Below are positions 1 to 7,098 of a stretch of DNA of 22,775 nt, one piece after another (the first letter of the stretch is position 1; each line of letters starts with the position of its first letter). This DNA comes from JBCCGE01 sp039029455 (lineage in GTDB: Bacteria; Pseudomonadota; Gammaproteobacteria; Arenicellales; Poriferihabitantaceae), in NCBI GenBank assembly GCA_039029455.1, contig JBCCGE010000051.1, positions 1 through 22,775 of the forward strand, given 5' to 3'. The notes under the pieces were generated by a model. It was given only the letters and a program-made list of their open reading frames with translations, ran no database searches and was not told the origin of the DNA. Both the position numbers and the translations under genes were made by a program.

Positions 1-174
1 CTGAAACTCTCCTTCAATACGATCCTCAAGGAAATTTACAAACACGTAGTCCTCACCTTTCGCGTGTGCGAAAACCTCGGCGCTGGTGACAAGCAGAAAA
101 ACTGCAAACACGGTGCGCAGTGTTGCAGCCAGAGCTGAGCTCCTATCGGCATGATACGGGGTATGAATCGTCAT
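1..174 (-). CDS. Exported protein of unknown function, N-terminal fragment
   Basis: The minus strand is open from an ATG at 172-174 to the left window edge (58 codons), and the gene continues outside. The N-terminus has a basic stretch, a hydrophobic core around residues 22-32 (TVFAVFLLVTS) and a small-residue site ending VFA at about residue 36. This is a typical Sec signal peptide, so the product is probably periplasmic or membrane-anchored. The mature part begins HAKGEDYVFVNFLEDRIEG. I do not recognise the family from this fragment. Some metal-related membrane proteins have a short exported N-terminal domain of this look, but that is only a guess. It lies on the same strand as cbiX and the phosphopantetheinyl transferase, but a 280-base gap separates it, so shared transcription is uncertain. 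No good Shine-Dalgarno sequence lies close to the ATG. Confidence 0.6.
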   Translation of the reverse strand, partial: MTIHTPYHADRSSALAATLRTVFAVFLLVTSAEVFAHAKGEDYVFVNFLEDRIEGEFQ

Positions 175-346
175 TGCTGCTTTATTGGTTATCCTGCGAA
201 GATTTTGCCTGTCGACGGGCGCACAAAGATGAGTTATCAAGTTTCGCAAATCAGACACCTGAATTGCGGTGACTGAGTATTCCCGGGGGCAACAATTTTC
301 GTGATCAAACGCCCGGATTTGGTTTTGAACCTATGACTTCTGAAAG

Positions 347-382
347 CTGAAGGCCTCTTTTTTGCGCAGAGGGTGCCTGCAG
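347..382. repeat. Imperfect inverted repeat (hairpin) downstream of the phosphopantetheinyl transferase gene
   Basis: The arms are CTGAAGG-CCTCT (347-358) and AGAGG-GTG-CCTGCAG (368-382). They form a 12-bp stem with one mismatch and a three-base bulge around a 9-base loop. It lies about 70 bases past the stop of the minus-strand gene at 454 and could end that transcript, but no T-run follows it in that direction, so it is not a canonical Rho-independent terminator. The rest of 175-453 shows no gene I can support. Confidence 0.35.
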
Positions 383-453
383 ATTTGCTTAGAACCGAGA
401 TGTTCAAAACCGCAGCCTAATGGCATTATGCAGCGGATCATACAACCGACCTA

Positions 454-1215
454 TCAATCAAACGTGAAGTCACCTGTCTGGCAAAGGTGGGCTGCGTGAA
501 GCCTGGGTGAACCCGAAAACTGATCTTCGTATTGAGCGCACGACCATCGATAGCGGTTCGAGCTTTCAGGCCAGAATACGGTGCTGTTGATGGTGTCGGA
601 TAAAATGCTGATCTGCTTTTTATCAAACCAGATTGTCGACTCCGAACGATGATCAATGTCGCTCTGCAGTGTTTCCGGACTCAGTTTGAAACCGAGATGG
701 GTGAGTTTCATCACCGCTTCCTTGCGTGACCAGAGATTGAAGAACGCGTGTGTTTTAGGACTTCCATGGAGTTTGTTGTAATTTTGATATTCAATTTCGG
801 TCATCACTCTGCGAGCGACCGCATCCATATCATGGATTTTTCTGATTTGCTCAATATCGAAACCTATTGGGCGCGTGCTGAACGCAACGCAGACCCATTC
901 TCCGGAGTGACTGATGCTGAATTCAATGGCATCTTTCGTACCTTTGCAGAATGGGCGTCCGTGTTCCACGCTGATCTGCACATCCTGTGGGTTCTGCCCT
1001 GCAATTTTTCCAATTCCGAGTCGAACAAGGTTTCGTCCGATTACAAAACGGCTGCGATCAATTTCGAACCTGAATTGTTTGCTGCGTAAAATCTCCTCCT
1101 CATTCAGATATTGAATGTCCGCCGACAGGTGGTGAAGGTTCGGTGGAATGAACGCCCCCAGAATCTGGCAGTTGCTTAATTCGCAGAATGAATCAGGAAT
1201 AACAACCTGAAGCAT
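454..1215 (-). CDS. 4'-phosphopantetheinyl transferase, Sfp type
   Basis: This 253-residue protein belongs to the Sfp/Gsp/HetI-type phosphopantetheinyl transferases. These move the phosphopantetheine arm of coenzyme A onto a serine of carrier proteins for fatty-acid, polyketide or peptide synthesis in the cytoplasm. The signatures are in order: ISHSGEW at residues 101-107, the magnesium-binding GFDIE at 118-122 (Asp120, Glu122) and WSRKEAVMK at 162-170 with the catalytic Glu/Lys pair. The length is normal for the two-lobed Sfp type. It starts at an ATG 24 bases after the cbiX stop on the same strand, so the two are probably co-transcribed. It has no known role in B12 synthesis, and no carrier protein or synthase gene is visible nearby. 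The family is confident; the target protein is unknown. Confidence 0.9.
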   Translation of the reverse strand: MLQVVIPDSFCELSNCQILGAFIPPNLHHLSADIQYLNEEEILRSKQFRFEIDRSRFVIGRNLVRLGIGKIAGQNPQDVQISVEHGRPFCKGTKDAIEFSISHSGEWVCVAFSTRPIGFDIEQIRKIHDMDAVARRVMTEIEYQNYNKLHGSPKTHAFFNLWSRKEAVMKLTHLGFKLSPETLQSDIDHRSESTIWFDKKQISILSDTINSTVFWPESSNRYRWSCAQYEDQFSGSPRLHAAHLCQTGDFTFD

Positions 1216-1239
1216 GCAGTTATCCGGACACTGTGAGCA

Positions 1240-2409
1240 TCAGGTGAAATCGTTCCTGTCGCCTGTTGAATTCTCGGCTTCGCGTTTTGCCCGCTCCTCA
1301 GTGATGACTTCATCTGGAAACTGGCTCATGAAGCAGCAACAAACATTTTCGTCGATCATTGTTCTCGGTCCAAATGGATGGGCAATATGCCGATACGGGG
1401 CGTGATGATGTGCATGTCCGTGAGAATGACTGTGTGAGTGCCCGTGGGAATGTGCGTGCGCATGGTCGTGGCTGTGCTCGTGCGAATGATCATGCGAATG
1501 GCTCTCGTCATCATCGTCCGGCTGAAACTCGGCATGATGATGGTGCACATCAACCTCGCCTCTGGCCAGACGCTCGCGAAAATCGTCCATGAGATTGAAC
1601 TGCCCCGACTTTTGATCGATGGTTTCCTCGATGCGGGCGACAAAAGTGTTAATGACGTGAGCCTGGTCGCGGAGGTAATCGGCTGTATAGAAACGAATTT
1701 CAGGCTGTTCTTCTGCAACCTTATCAATGTACCCATTGATACGGCTGATCAAACGCCCTGAAAACAAAAAGTAGGGTGCAACGACGATTTTTTTGAAGCC
1801 AAGACGAGCCGCCATTGTCAGGCCGGCGCCGACGGACGGGAAGGTGACTCCGGAATACACTGTTTCGCTCCACCCGAAGCCCAGATTTTCGGCGACAATT
1901 CGCGTCAACTTCGCCGCCTCGGCATTGGCGGTGGCCACCGAAGTCCCCCGGCCGACAACCACCAGCATGGTGTCGTACAAATCGCCATGCGTCGGCGGTT
2001 CTGTTAGCTCCAGTGCCTCCAGTATGCGAGTTTGAAAGGCCTCAATCATCTCGTCATGCAGGCCCAGTTCCTGACCATACTTGATCACCAAACCCGGATG
2101 TTTTTCCATATACGTCGTGAGTACAGAGGGAATGTCGTTTTTCGCGTGAGTCGCAAGGAACAACATGCCCGGAACTGCGTAAATGGTTTGTACGCCCTTA
2201 TTCAGAAGTGCGTCGAGCGCCATATGGATATTGGGCGCTGAATATTCGAGAAATCCATATTCAACAGGCGTGTCGGGAAACCGGGCTCGCAGCCCGCGAG
2301 CCAGTGAGCTGAACTCCTGTTCGGCGATTTTTGCGCGACTGCCGTGACCGCAGATCAGGATTCCGGAGTTGTCAGGTAGTGTGATCATTTGCACAATTCT
2401 GTGAGTCAT
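1240..2409 (-). CDS. cbiX: Sirohydrochlorin cobaltochelatase CbiX, long form with His-rich tail
   Basis: CbiX inserts Co2+ into sirohydrochlorin (precorrin-2 oxidised to factor II), the committing step of the early-cobalt B12 route. The 389-residue protein has two chelatase repeats. The first carries ICGHGSR (His22) and ATHAKNDIP (His88), the two metal-handling histidines of the family. The second starts around residue 148 with a degenerate VVVGRGTS. A linker leads to a very His-rich stretch at residues 289-336, and then a tail containing three consecutive cysteines (357-359), which may bind metal or an Fe-S cluster as the cysteine motifs of some long CbiX proteins do. A second in-frame ATG lies seven codons in, closer to where homology starts, and is an equally good start. 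A perfect TATAAT lies just upstream. The gene is divergent from the ChlID gene. Confidence 0.93.
   Translation of the reverse strand: MTHRIVQMITLPDNSGILICGHGSRAKIAEQEFSSLARGLRARFPDTPVEYGFLEYSAPNIHMALDALLNKGVQTIYAVPGMLFLATHAKNDIPSVLTTYMEKHPGLVIKYGQELGLHDEMIEAFQTRILEALELTEPPTHGDLYDTMLVVVGRGTSVATANAEAAKLTRIVAENLGFGWSETVYSGVTFPSVGAGLTMAARLGFKKIVVAPYFLFSGRLISRINGYIDKVAEEQPEIRFYTADYLRDQAHVINTFVARIEETIDQKSGQFNLMDDFRERLARGEVDVHHHHAEFQPDDDDESHSHDHSHEHSHDHAHAHSHGHSHSHSHGHAHHHAPYRHIAHPFGPRTMIDENVCCCFMSQFPDEVITEERAKREAENSTGDRNDFT
1402..1545 (-). repeat. His-rich low-complexity tract encoded in cbiX
   Basis: This stretch encodes CbiX residues 289-336: HHHH, a DDDDE acidic patch, then alternating HSHDHSHEH and HSHGHSHSHSHG units. 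The DNA is a degenerate run of cay-(agy/ggn/gcn) hexamers, prone to slippage and length variation. Such tracts commonly store or deliver Ni, Co or Zn. They also create spurious open frames on the opposite strand. Confidence 0.85.
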
Positions 2410-2423
2410 TCGGGGTAGTTCGG

Positions 2424-2429
2424 ATTATA
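2424..2429 (-). promoter_or_regulatory. Candidate -10 box for cbiX
   Basis: Read on the minus strand this is a perfect TATAAT, about 15 bases upstream of the first cbiX ATG. The -35 region 16-18 bases further up is weak (CAAAAG/ACAAAA/TACAAA). If used, the leader to the first ATG would be very short, which would favour the second ATG at 2386-2388. Confidence 0.35.
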
Positions 2430-2476
2430 GCGATGCTGCTCACATCTTTTGTAATAGGGTCGCGACCAGAATAATT

Positions 2477-2489
2477 TTTGACGGTCAAA
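2477..2489. promoter_or_regulatory. 13-bp palindrome TTTGAC-G-GTCAAA between cbiX and chlID
   Basis: This is a perfect 6-bp inverted repeat around one central base in the 151-base divergent intergenic region. Each half contains a TTGAC resembling a -35 element in one orientation. Its symmetry and its position between two divergent cobalt-chelatase genes make it a candidate operator, but nothing in the sequence names the regulator. Confidence 0.3.
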
Positions 2490-2524
2490 GCGAGCATCCT
2501 GAATTCATCGAGCGATTACAGCAT

Positions 2525-2533
2525 TGTTATACT
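2525..2533 (+). promoter_or_regulatory. Candidate extended -10 promoter for the chlID gene
   Basis: TG-T-TATACT matches an extended -10 element and lies 27 bases before the GTG start at 2561. A weak TTCATC lies 18 bases upstream as a possible -35. The placement would give a leader of about 20 bases. Confidence 0.35.
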
Positions 2534-2560
2534 TGCCTGTCTTCCAATTATTGGCTCACT

Positions 2561-4267
2561 GTGTCCGAACCTGTATTTCCCATCACTGCTGTCGTTGGAC
2601 AGGATCAGCTCAAGCTGGCTCTACAGCTGGTGCTGGTCGATGCACGTATTGGTGGTCTGTTGATCAGCGGGCAGCGTGGCAGCGCGAAGTCAACGCTGGT
2701 GCGCAGTGTCACGGCGCTTTTGGGTGACAAACCCCTGGTTACCCTGCCGCTGGGGGCGACTGAAGACAAGGTGATTGGCAGCCTGCACCTTGAGAGAGCG
2801 CTTAAAGACAACGCTGTAGAGTTTTCCCCCGGACTGCTGGCGCGCGCCCACGGCGGAATCCTCTACGTCGACGAAGTCAATTTGCTGGCCGACCATCTCG
2901 TCGATGCGCTGCTGGACGCGGCAGCATCGGGTAAAAACCGAGTGGAACGAGACGGTGTCAGCCATGAGCATGCTGCGGAGTTTTCTCTGGTGGGTACCAT
3001 GAACCCGGACGAGGGTGAACTCAGACCACAACTTCTCGATCGATTTGGCCTGATGGCTACGGTTCAGAATGAGTTTACCCTCGACCAAAGGCAGCGGATT
3101 GTTGCTTCAAGGCTGTCTTTCGATCGTGATCCTGTGGCGTTTGTTAGCGAGCACGAAAGCGCTGTTGCAGAAATGTCGGCTAATATTCGATGGGCGGTTG
3201 ATCGAGTTGAGAGCTGTGAAGTTCCTGAAGACGTATGCGCCCACATCGCGCAACTCTGCCATAGCTATGAGGTGGAAGGATTTCGGGCTGACATCACTCT
3301 GTACCGTGCGGCCAGGGCTTATGCGTCGCTGCACAGGCGTTCCGTCACGATCCAGTCCGATGTTGATGCGGTCGCCGATCTGGTTCTACAGCACCGGGCC
3401 AATCGCAGTGACCGCAGCGATCCGCCGTCGCAAGCTGCTCAGCGTCAGCGTTCGGGTTCTTCCCTGCAAGGCGACTGGACCCCCAAACCGGAATCTGAGG
3501 GTGCAGCAGGCCGCAGTTCTTTTCATGAAGTTGAATTGGGCGCTATTCGGCACTTTCTTCCTCCGACACAAACCTTAGCGACGCCGTATCGAAGCGTACG
3601 GAAGTCTGTGGATGTTCACACACGGGCCAGGATACGGGGTCATTTCAAGTCCAGACAGATTCAGGCGTCAAACCATAACCATGGGGCTGTGGACTGGTAT
3701 TCAAGTCTGATCCGCTCTGCCACCGGGAATGGATTGACCCATACCAATCAGCTGGTCAGGAAAAAACCGGTTGAAAAAGGTCAGTGGCTCAATCTGATCG
3801 CTCTCGACACATCCGCGTCGACTGTTGGACGACGCACGCTCGCCAGAGCCAAGGGTGTTGTTCAGCATTTGATTTCATCGTTTTATATCCGGCGCGAAGC
3901 CGTCGGCGTTCTGACATTTGGCAATGATTCGGCCCAAACCGCTCTTATTGCGAAACGATCACCAAAACAAATTAATCAGTGGCTGCGCGAACTCAGGGCG
4001 GGCGGCGGTACGCCACTTACGAAAGCATTGCAGCAGCTGTCAGCGTTGAGTCGCCGGTTTGCCGGTCAGGGTTATCGAGTGCGGCTGTTTCTGCTGACCG
4101 ACGGGCGGGTTCGTGCGCAACCTGATGTCCACCAATTGCGACCGGATATTGTTGAAGGAGTTTTGATTGATACGGAATCGGGAGCCACAAAATGGGGTCT
4201 GGCGCGGCGGCTGGCTGAGCAGTTGTCAGTGAGTTACGCTCATATCGATCAATTACCTGACAGCTAG
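2561..4267 (+). CDS. Fused ChlI-ChlD type chelatase ATPase, probable CobN partner
   Basis: This 568-residue protein joins an AAA+ ATPase of the BchI/ChlI type to a C-terminal von Willebrand A (BchD/ChlD) domain. Walker A is GQRGSAKST (37-45), Walker B is ILYVDEVN (100-107), and GTMNPDEGELRPQLLDRFGL is a typical chelatase sensor region. The VWA part, from about residue 408, has a MIDAS motif DTSAS (Asp416, Ser418, Ser420), GGGTPL and LLTDGR. Such proteins supply ATP-driven force to a large chelatase subunit. With CobN encoded in this locus and no CobS/CobT or ChlH present, it most likely powers cobalt insertion by CobN; this is inference from context. The start is GTG at 2561, fitting where family homology (FPITAVVGQDQ) begins. 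A Pro/Gln/Ser-rich linker around residues 285-330 joins the two halves. Confidence 0.88.
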   Translation: MSEPVFPITAVVGQDQLKLALQLVLVDARIGGLLISGQRGSAKSTLVRSVTALLGDKPLVTLPLGATEDKVIGSLHLERALKDNAVEFSPGLLARAHGGILYVDEVNLLADHLVDALLDAAASGKNRVERDGVSHEHAAEFSLVGTMNPDEGELRPQLLDRFGLMATVQNEFTLDQRQRIVASRLSFDRDPVAFVSEHESAVAEMSANIRWAVDRVESCEVPEDVCAHIAQLCHSYEVEGFRADITLYRAARAYASLHRRSVTIQSDVDAVADLVLQHRANRSDRSDPPSQAAQRQRSGSSLQGDWTPKPESEGAAGRSSFHEVELGAIRHFLPPTQTLATPYRSVRKSVDVHTRARIRGHFKSRQIQASNHNHGAVDWYSSLIRSATGNGLTHTNQLVRKKPVEKGQWLNLIALDTSASTVGRRTLARAKGVVQHLISSFYIRREAVGVLTFGNDSAQTALIAKRSPKQINQWLRELRAGGGTPLTKALQQLSALSRRFAGQGYRVRLFLLTDGRVRAQPDVHQLRPDIVEGVLIDTESGATKWGLARRLAEQLSVSYAHIDQLPDS

Positions 4268-4456
4268 CCCCGATATTTAATAAAGGTGCATCGAACGTGA
4301 CGACACATAGTTTTGAATCAGAAACTTTTATCCTATTTGACTGTTTTCGGGACAATCCGCTTTGTCCTGTCGGTCATATAAGTCTTCTATGGGGGCTCAG
4401 TCTCCCTTTTCATTCTGGTCGATCTCGCAACCTGCTTAGCCAGATTACCCTTTAAA
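4268..4456. other. Intergenic stretch between chlID and cobO
   Basis: With the hairpin that follows, this makes a 211-base gap with no gene I can support. I looked for a cobalamin riboswitch here. An AAAGGTGC near 4279 faintly recalls the start of one, but the conserved CCGCAACTG and GCCACTG boxes are absent. The only clear structures are the inverted repeats listed separately. A TTGACT at 4337-4342 could be a -35, but no good -10 stands at the right spacing. Confidence 0.5.
4350..4367. repeat. Inverted repeat GGACAA-N6-TTGTCC
   Basis: Perfect 6-bp arms flank a 6-base loop (TCCGCT), extendable by one G-T pair, in the chlID-cobO gap. There is no T-run behind it, so it is not a standard terminator. 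It may be an operator or an RNA hairpin. Confidence 0.35.
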
Positions 4457-4478
4457 TTCGCACTAGAGAGAATGCGAA
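4457..4478 (+). promoter_or_regulatory. Hairpin abutting the cobO start codon with the ribosome site in its loop
   Basis: TTCGCA (4457-4462) and TGCGAA (4473-4478) are perfect complements. The 10-base loop CTAGAGAGAA holds a GAGAG Shine-Dalgarno-like element 8 bases before the ATG at 4479. The right arm directly touches the start codon, so pairing could modulate translation start of cobO. Confidence 0.4.
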
Positions 4479-5084
4479 ATGAAAGAAACTGAAGACCAGA
4501 GTAAACATCAGGCCAAAATGGCTCGCAAAAAAGCCGTGGTCGACGAACGCATTGCCAGGGCGACCGAGGAGAGGGGGGTTCTGATCCTGATGAAAGGCAA
4601 TGGCAAGGGTAAAAGCTCTTCAGCCTTTGGAACCATGGCACGTGCTCTCGGCCATGGCCAGCGAGCGGGATTGATTCAGTTTATAAAAGGTCGCAAGGCC
4701 ACCGGCGAATATCTGTTCTTCAAAGATCATCCGCAGATCGACTTCCACATTATGGGACACGGTTTTACCTGGGAAACGCAGGATAAAGAACAGGATATTG
4801 CAGCTGCACAGAAAGCCTGGGCATTGGCGGCCGATATGCTGCGAAACCCGGATTACAATATTCTGGTTTTCGATGAGATGTCCTATATGTTCAAGTATGG
4901 CTATCTGGAGGTCGATCCCGTCGTCGAGGCACTACTCCAGCGACCTGCGCATCAAAATGTGATTGTGACCGGCCGCACAATGCATGCGAAGCTGCAGGAG
5001 ATCGCAGATACGATTAGCGAAGTCATGGATGTCGAGCATGCCTTTCGCAAGGGTGTTAAAGCGCAGCCGGGTATTGAGTGGTAA
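4479..5084 (+). CDS. cobO: Cob(I)yrinic acid a,c-diamide adenosyltransferase (CobO/BtuR)
   Basis: CobO transfers the 5'-deoxyadenosyl group of ATP to the reduced cobalt of corrinoids in the cytoplasm, forming the Co-C bond of coenzyme B12. The 201-residue protein has the unusual P-loop GNGKGKSS at residues 40-47, then ARALGHG, IQFIKGR, the VFDEMSYMFKYGYL segment that carries the Walker B-like acid, and VTGRTMHAKL near the end. The C-terminal HAFRKGVKAQPGIEW is the typical family end. Length and motif order match CobA/CobO/BtuR proteins of proteobacteria. The Lys/Arg-rich first 30 residues are the flexible N-terminus of the family. It is the first gene of a close-packed run and its stop lies next to the start of cobB. 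The ATG at 4479 follows a GAGAG ribosome site inside a small hairpin. Confidence 0.96.
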   Translation: MKETEDQSKHQAKMARKKAVVDERIARATEERGVLILMKGNGKGKSSSAFGTMARALGHGQRAGLIQFIKGRKATGEYLFFKDHPQIDFHIMGHGFTWETQDKEQDIAAAQKAWALAADMLRNPDYNILVFDEMSYMFKYGYLEVDPVVEALLQRPAHQNVIVTGRTMHAKLQEIADTISEVMDVEHAFRKGVKAQPGIEW

Positions 5085-5086
5085 AT

Positions 5087-6409
5087 ATGGCGCCTCAATC
5101 CACAGCAAGTTGTCCGGCTCTGTTCTTCTGCGCACCGGCTTCGGGGCAGGGCAAGACCACGATCACAGCAGGCATCGCCCGCTATCACCGAAATCAGGGC
5201 AGAGACGTGCGTGTGTTCAAGACCGGACCCGATTTTCTGGATCCGCTGATTCTGGAGCAGGCGTCAGGGCATCCTGTAGCCCAGCTGGATTTATGGATGA
5301 CCGGAGAGGCCGAGTGCCAGCGACAGCTTTATCAGGCGGCTCTGGAGGCGGATCTGATTCTGATCGAGGGGGTTATGGGCATGTTTGATGGTGATCCCAG
5401 CGGTGCCGATATGGCGCAGTACTTCGGTATTCCAGTGGGAATAATCATCAATGCGGGTTCAATGGCGCAGACGTTTGCTGCGATCGCTAATGGTCTGGTA
5501 TCGCATCGGCCGGATCTTGCGATTGCCGGCGTGATTGCCAACAAAATTGGCGGTGTTCGCCATGAAAGACTGATTCGCGATGCCATGGAAGGATTCTCGC
5601 CTCTTCTCGGATGCGTTCGACGAACTCCGGAGATGGCATTGCCAGAGCGCCATCTCGGCCTTGTACAACCACAGGAAATCGGTGACATAGATGCGCGACT
5701 CGACCGAATTGCTGAGGTCATTGAGTCCGCCGGACTGACGGCGTTACCGGAGCCGGTTGAATTTTCAGATGCGAGCCTGCCGTACACGGATCGTCTGCTT
5801 GCAGGGGTCACGGTCGCGTTGGCCCGGGATGATGCGTTCTCTTTCATTTATGCAGCAAATACCCGACTGCTTGAGGATATGGGCGCCACTGTGCTTTGTT
5901 TTTCCCCGCTGAAAGACGAATCTGTTCCTGAGGCTGATGTCCTCTGGCTGCCGGGCGGGTATCCCGAGCTGCATATGCATACTCTTACGGCTAACACGAA
6001 TACCGCTCGGTCTGTGCGCGCATTTCACGACGCCGGCAAAGCAATTCTGGCGGAATGTGGCGGAATGCTGTATCTAATGGAGTCACTGACTGCCGCTGAT
6101 GGCGACAAACAGGACATGCTGGGGATTTTGCCCGGTCACGGCGTGATGCGCGAGCGCGGAGGGTGCCAGGGCATGCAATACGCGCCATTGCCTGAAGGTG
6201 AATTGCGCGGTCATGCACACCATCGGACCCGATGTGAACACACACTTGAGCCGATTGCCTATGGACGTCGGGCCAAACACCCTGCACCCGGCGAGGCGAT
6301 CTATCGGCAGGGGAACACTACGGCGAGTTATCTGCACCTGTACTTTCCCTCGAATCCTGCCGCCGTCGCCGAACTTTTTCGTCGGCAGGTCGCGAAGGAG
6401 GCCGCCTGA
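5087..6409 (+). CDS. cobB: Cobyrinate a,c-diamide synthase (CobB/CbiA)
   Basis: CobB/CbiA uses ATP and glutamine to amidate the a and c acetate side chains of (cob)yrinate or hydrogenobyrinate. About 440 residues show an N-terminal dethiobiotin-synthetase-like ATPase with P-loop APASGQGKTT (16-25), EGVMGMFDG and IAGVIANKIGG. The C-terminal glutamine amidotransferase domain has LPGGYPELH, the nucleophile in AECGGMLYL (about Cys324) and the catalytic histidine in SYLHLYFPSNP (about His417). I place the start at ATG 5087, just behind the cobO stop. A GTG at 5078 in the same frame, overlapping cobO by 7 bases, is an alternative and adds three residues. The stop TGA shares one base with the next ATG, suggesting translational coupling to the transporter. 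Whether the substrate already carries cobalt cannot be told from sequence. Confidence 0.95.
   Translation: MAPQSTASCPALFFCAPASGQGKTTITAGIARYHRNQGRDVRVFKTGPDFLDPLILEQASGHPVAQLDLWMTGEAECQRQLYQAALEADLILIEGVMGMFDGDPSGADMAQYFGIPVGIIINAGSMAQTFAAIANGLVSHRPDLAIAGVIANKIGGVRHERLIRDAMEGFSPLLGCVRRTPEMALPERHLGLVQPQEIGDIDARLDRIAEVIESAGLTALPEPVEFSDASLPYTDRLLAGVTVALARDDAFSFIYAANTRLLEDMGATVLCFSPLKDESVPEADVLWLPGGYPELHMHTLTANTNTARSVRAFHDAGKAILAECGGMLYLMESLTAADGDKQDMLGILPGHGVMRERGGCQGMQYAPLPEGELRGHAHHRTRCEHTLEPIAYGRRAKHPAPGEAIYRQGNTTASYLHLYFPSNPAAVAELFRRQVAKEAA
6395..6401 (+). promoter_or_regulatory. Strong Shine-Dalgarno for the transporter gene
   Basis: AAGGAGG lies 7 bases before ATG 6409, inside the cobB coding end. 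It is the best ribosome site in the window and fixes the start of the transporter. Confidence 0.7.
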
Positions 6410-7086
6410 TGGACTTAAACAGCAGCATGCTTTTGCTGGGATTCGCATTGGGTCTGCTCCACGCACTGGATGCCGACCACATTATGGCGGTCACTATGCT
6501 CTCGCAACGGTCATCGGCAAATGATGCCCGACGTTCAACGCGAGAGGTTTTATCGTTTTGTGTTCGCTGGGCGCTGGGTCATGGCGGAGTACTGGTCATT
6601 CTTGCGCTCAGCTTTCTGGTGCTTGAAGCCAGGTTACCCGAAGCCGTATCAATGTTTGCAGAAAAAGCCGTTGGGATGTTTTTGATCGCTATTGGAATAT
6701 GGCTGATCTGGCACCTGGTCTATCGGCGGGTAAAAATTGACTTGCACCGCCATGGAGAACTCACCCACGTACATTTGGTTGAATCCGGTCATCGCCACAC
6801 CCGACATCAACCGGTCCTGGTTGGAATACTGCACGGCGTCGCCGGAAGTGCGCCATTTCTTGCACTTATTCCGGCGACAGGCACACTGAGTGTGCTCTCA
6901 GGCGTCCTTTACGTCGGCTTGTTTTCTCTGGGTGTGCTGGCGTCGATGTGCGTCTTCGGACTGATGTTGTCCCGCTTCCAGAATTGGCTGGTAACGCTGG
7001 GCCAAAGCGTTTACCAGGGGTTGCGATGGTTGCTGGCCCTGTCATCGATTGGATTTGGCAGTTTTTGGTTGCTGTCATCAGGCTAA
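6409..7086 (+). CDS. NiCoT/UreH-like metal transporter, probable cobalt uptake
   Basis: This 225-residue integral membrane protein has six likely membrane segments, roughly residues 7-25, 52-72, 85-105, 136-156, 160-187 and 204-222. The first carries LHALDADHIMAV (His18, Asp21, Asp23, His24), the Ni2+/Co2+-binding signature of NiCoT and related UreH/NicO permeases. A second GHGG (57-60) and GILHGVAGSAP (139-149) complete the usual pattern. The cytoplasmic or periplasmic loop at 111-134 is rich in histidine (HRH, HTHV-like, HRHTRH). It is shorter than classical HoxN/NixA carriers of about 330-350 residues and closer to the UreH-like group. Its place between cobB and cbiD, with a one-base stop-start overlap and a strong ribosome site, argues for cobalt rather than nickel as substrate. 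Specificity is inference. Confidence 0.82.
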   Translation: MDLNSSMLLLGFALGLLHALDADHIMAVTMLSQRSSANDARRSTREVLSFCVRWALGHGGVLVILALSFLVLEARLPEAVSMFAEKAVGMFLIAIGIWLIWHLVYRRVKIDLHRHGELTHVHLVESGHRHTRHQPVLVGILHGVAGSAPFLALIPATGTLSVLSGVLYVGLFSLGVLASMCVFGLMLSRFQNWLVTLGQSVYQGLRWLLALSSIGFGSFWLLSSG

Positions 7087-7098
7087 TCGACTTCTAGC

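Noticed and set aside
347..382. Rho-independent terminator for the phosphopantetheinyl transferase transcript
   Set aside because: A good stem, but no T-run in the direction of transcription; kept only as a hairpin.
1438..1761. Hydrophobic Met/Val/Ile-rich plus-strand frame opposite cbiX
   Set aside because: It is the reverse reading of the His-rich repeat codons; low-complexity artefact.
4268..4478. Possible cobalamin riboswitch upstream of cobO (AAAGGTGC near 4279)
   Set aside because: The conserved CCGCAACTG core and GCCACTG B12 box are missing, and no matching paired arms could be drawn.
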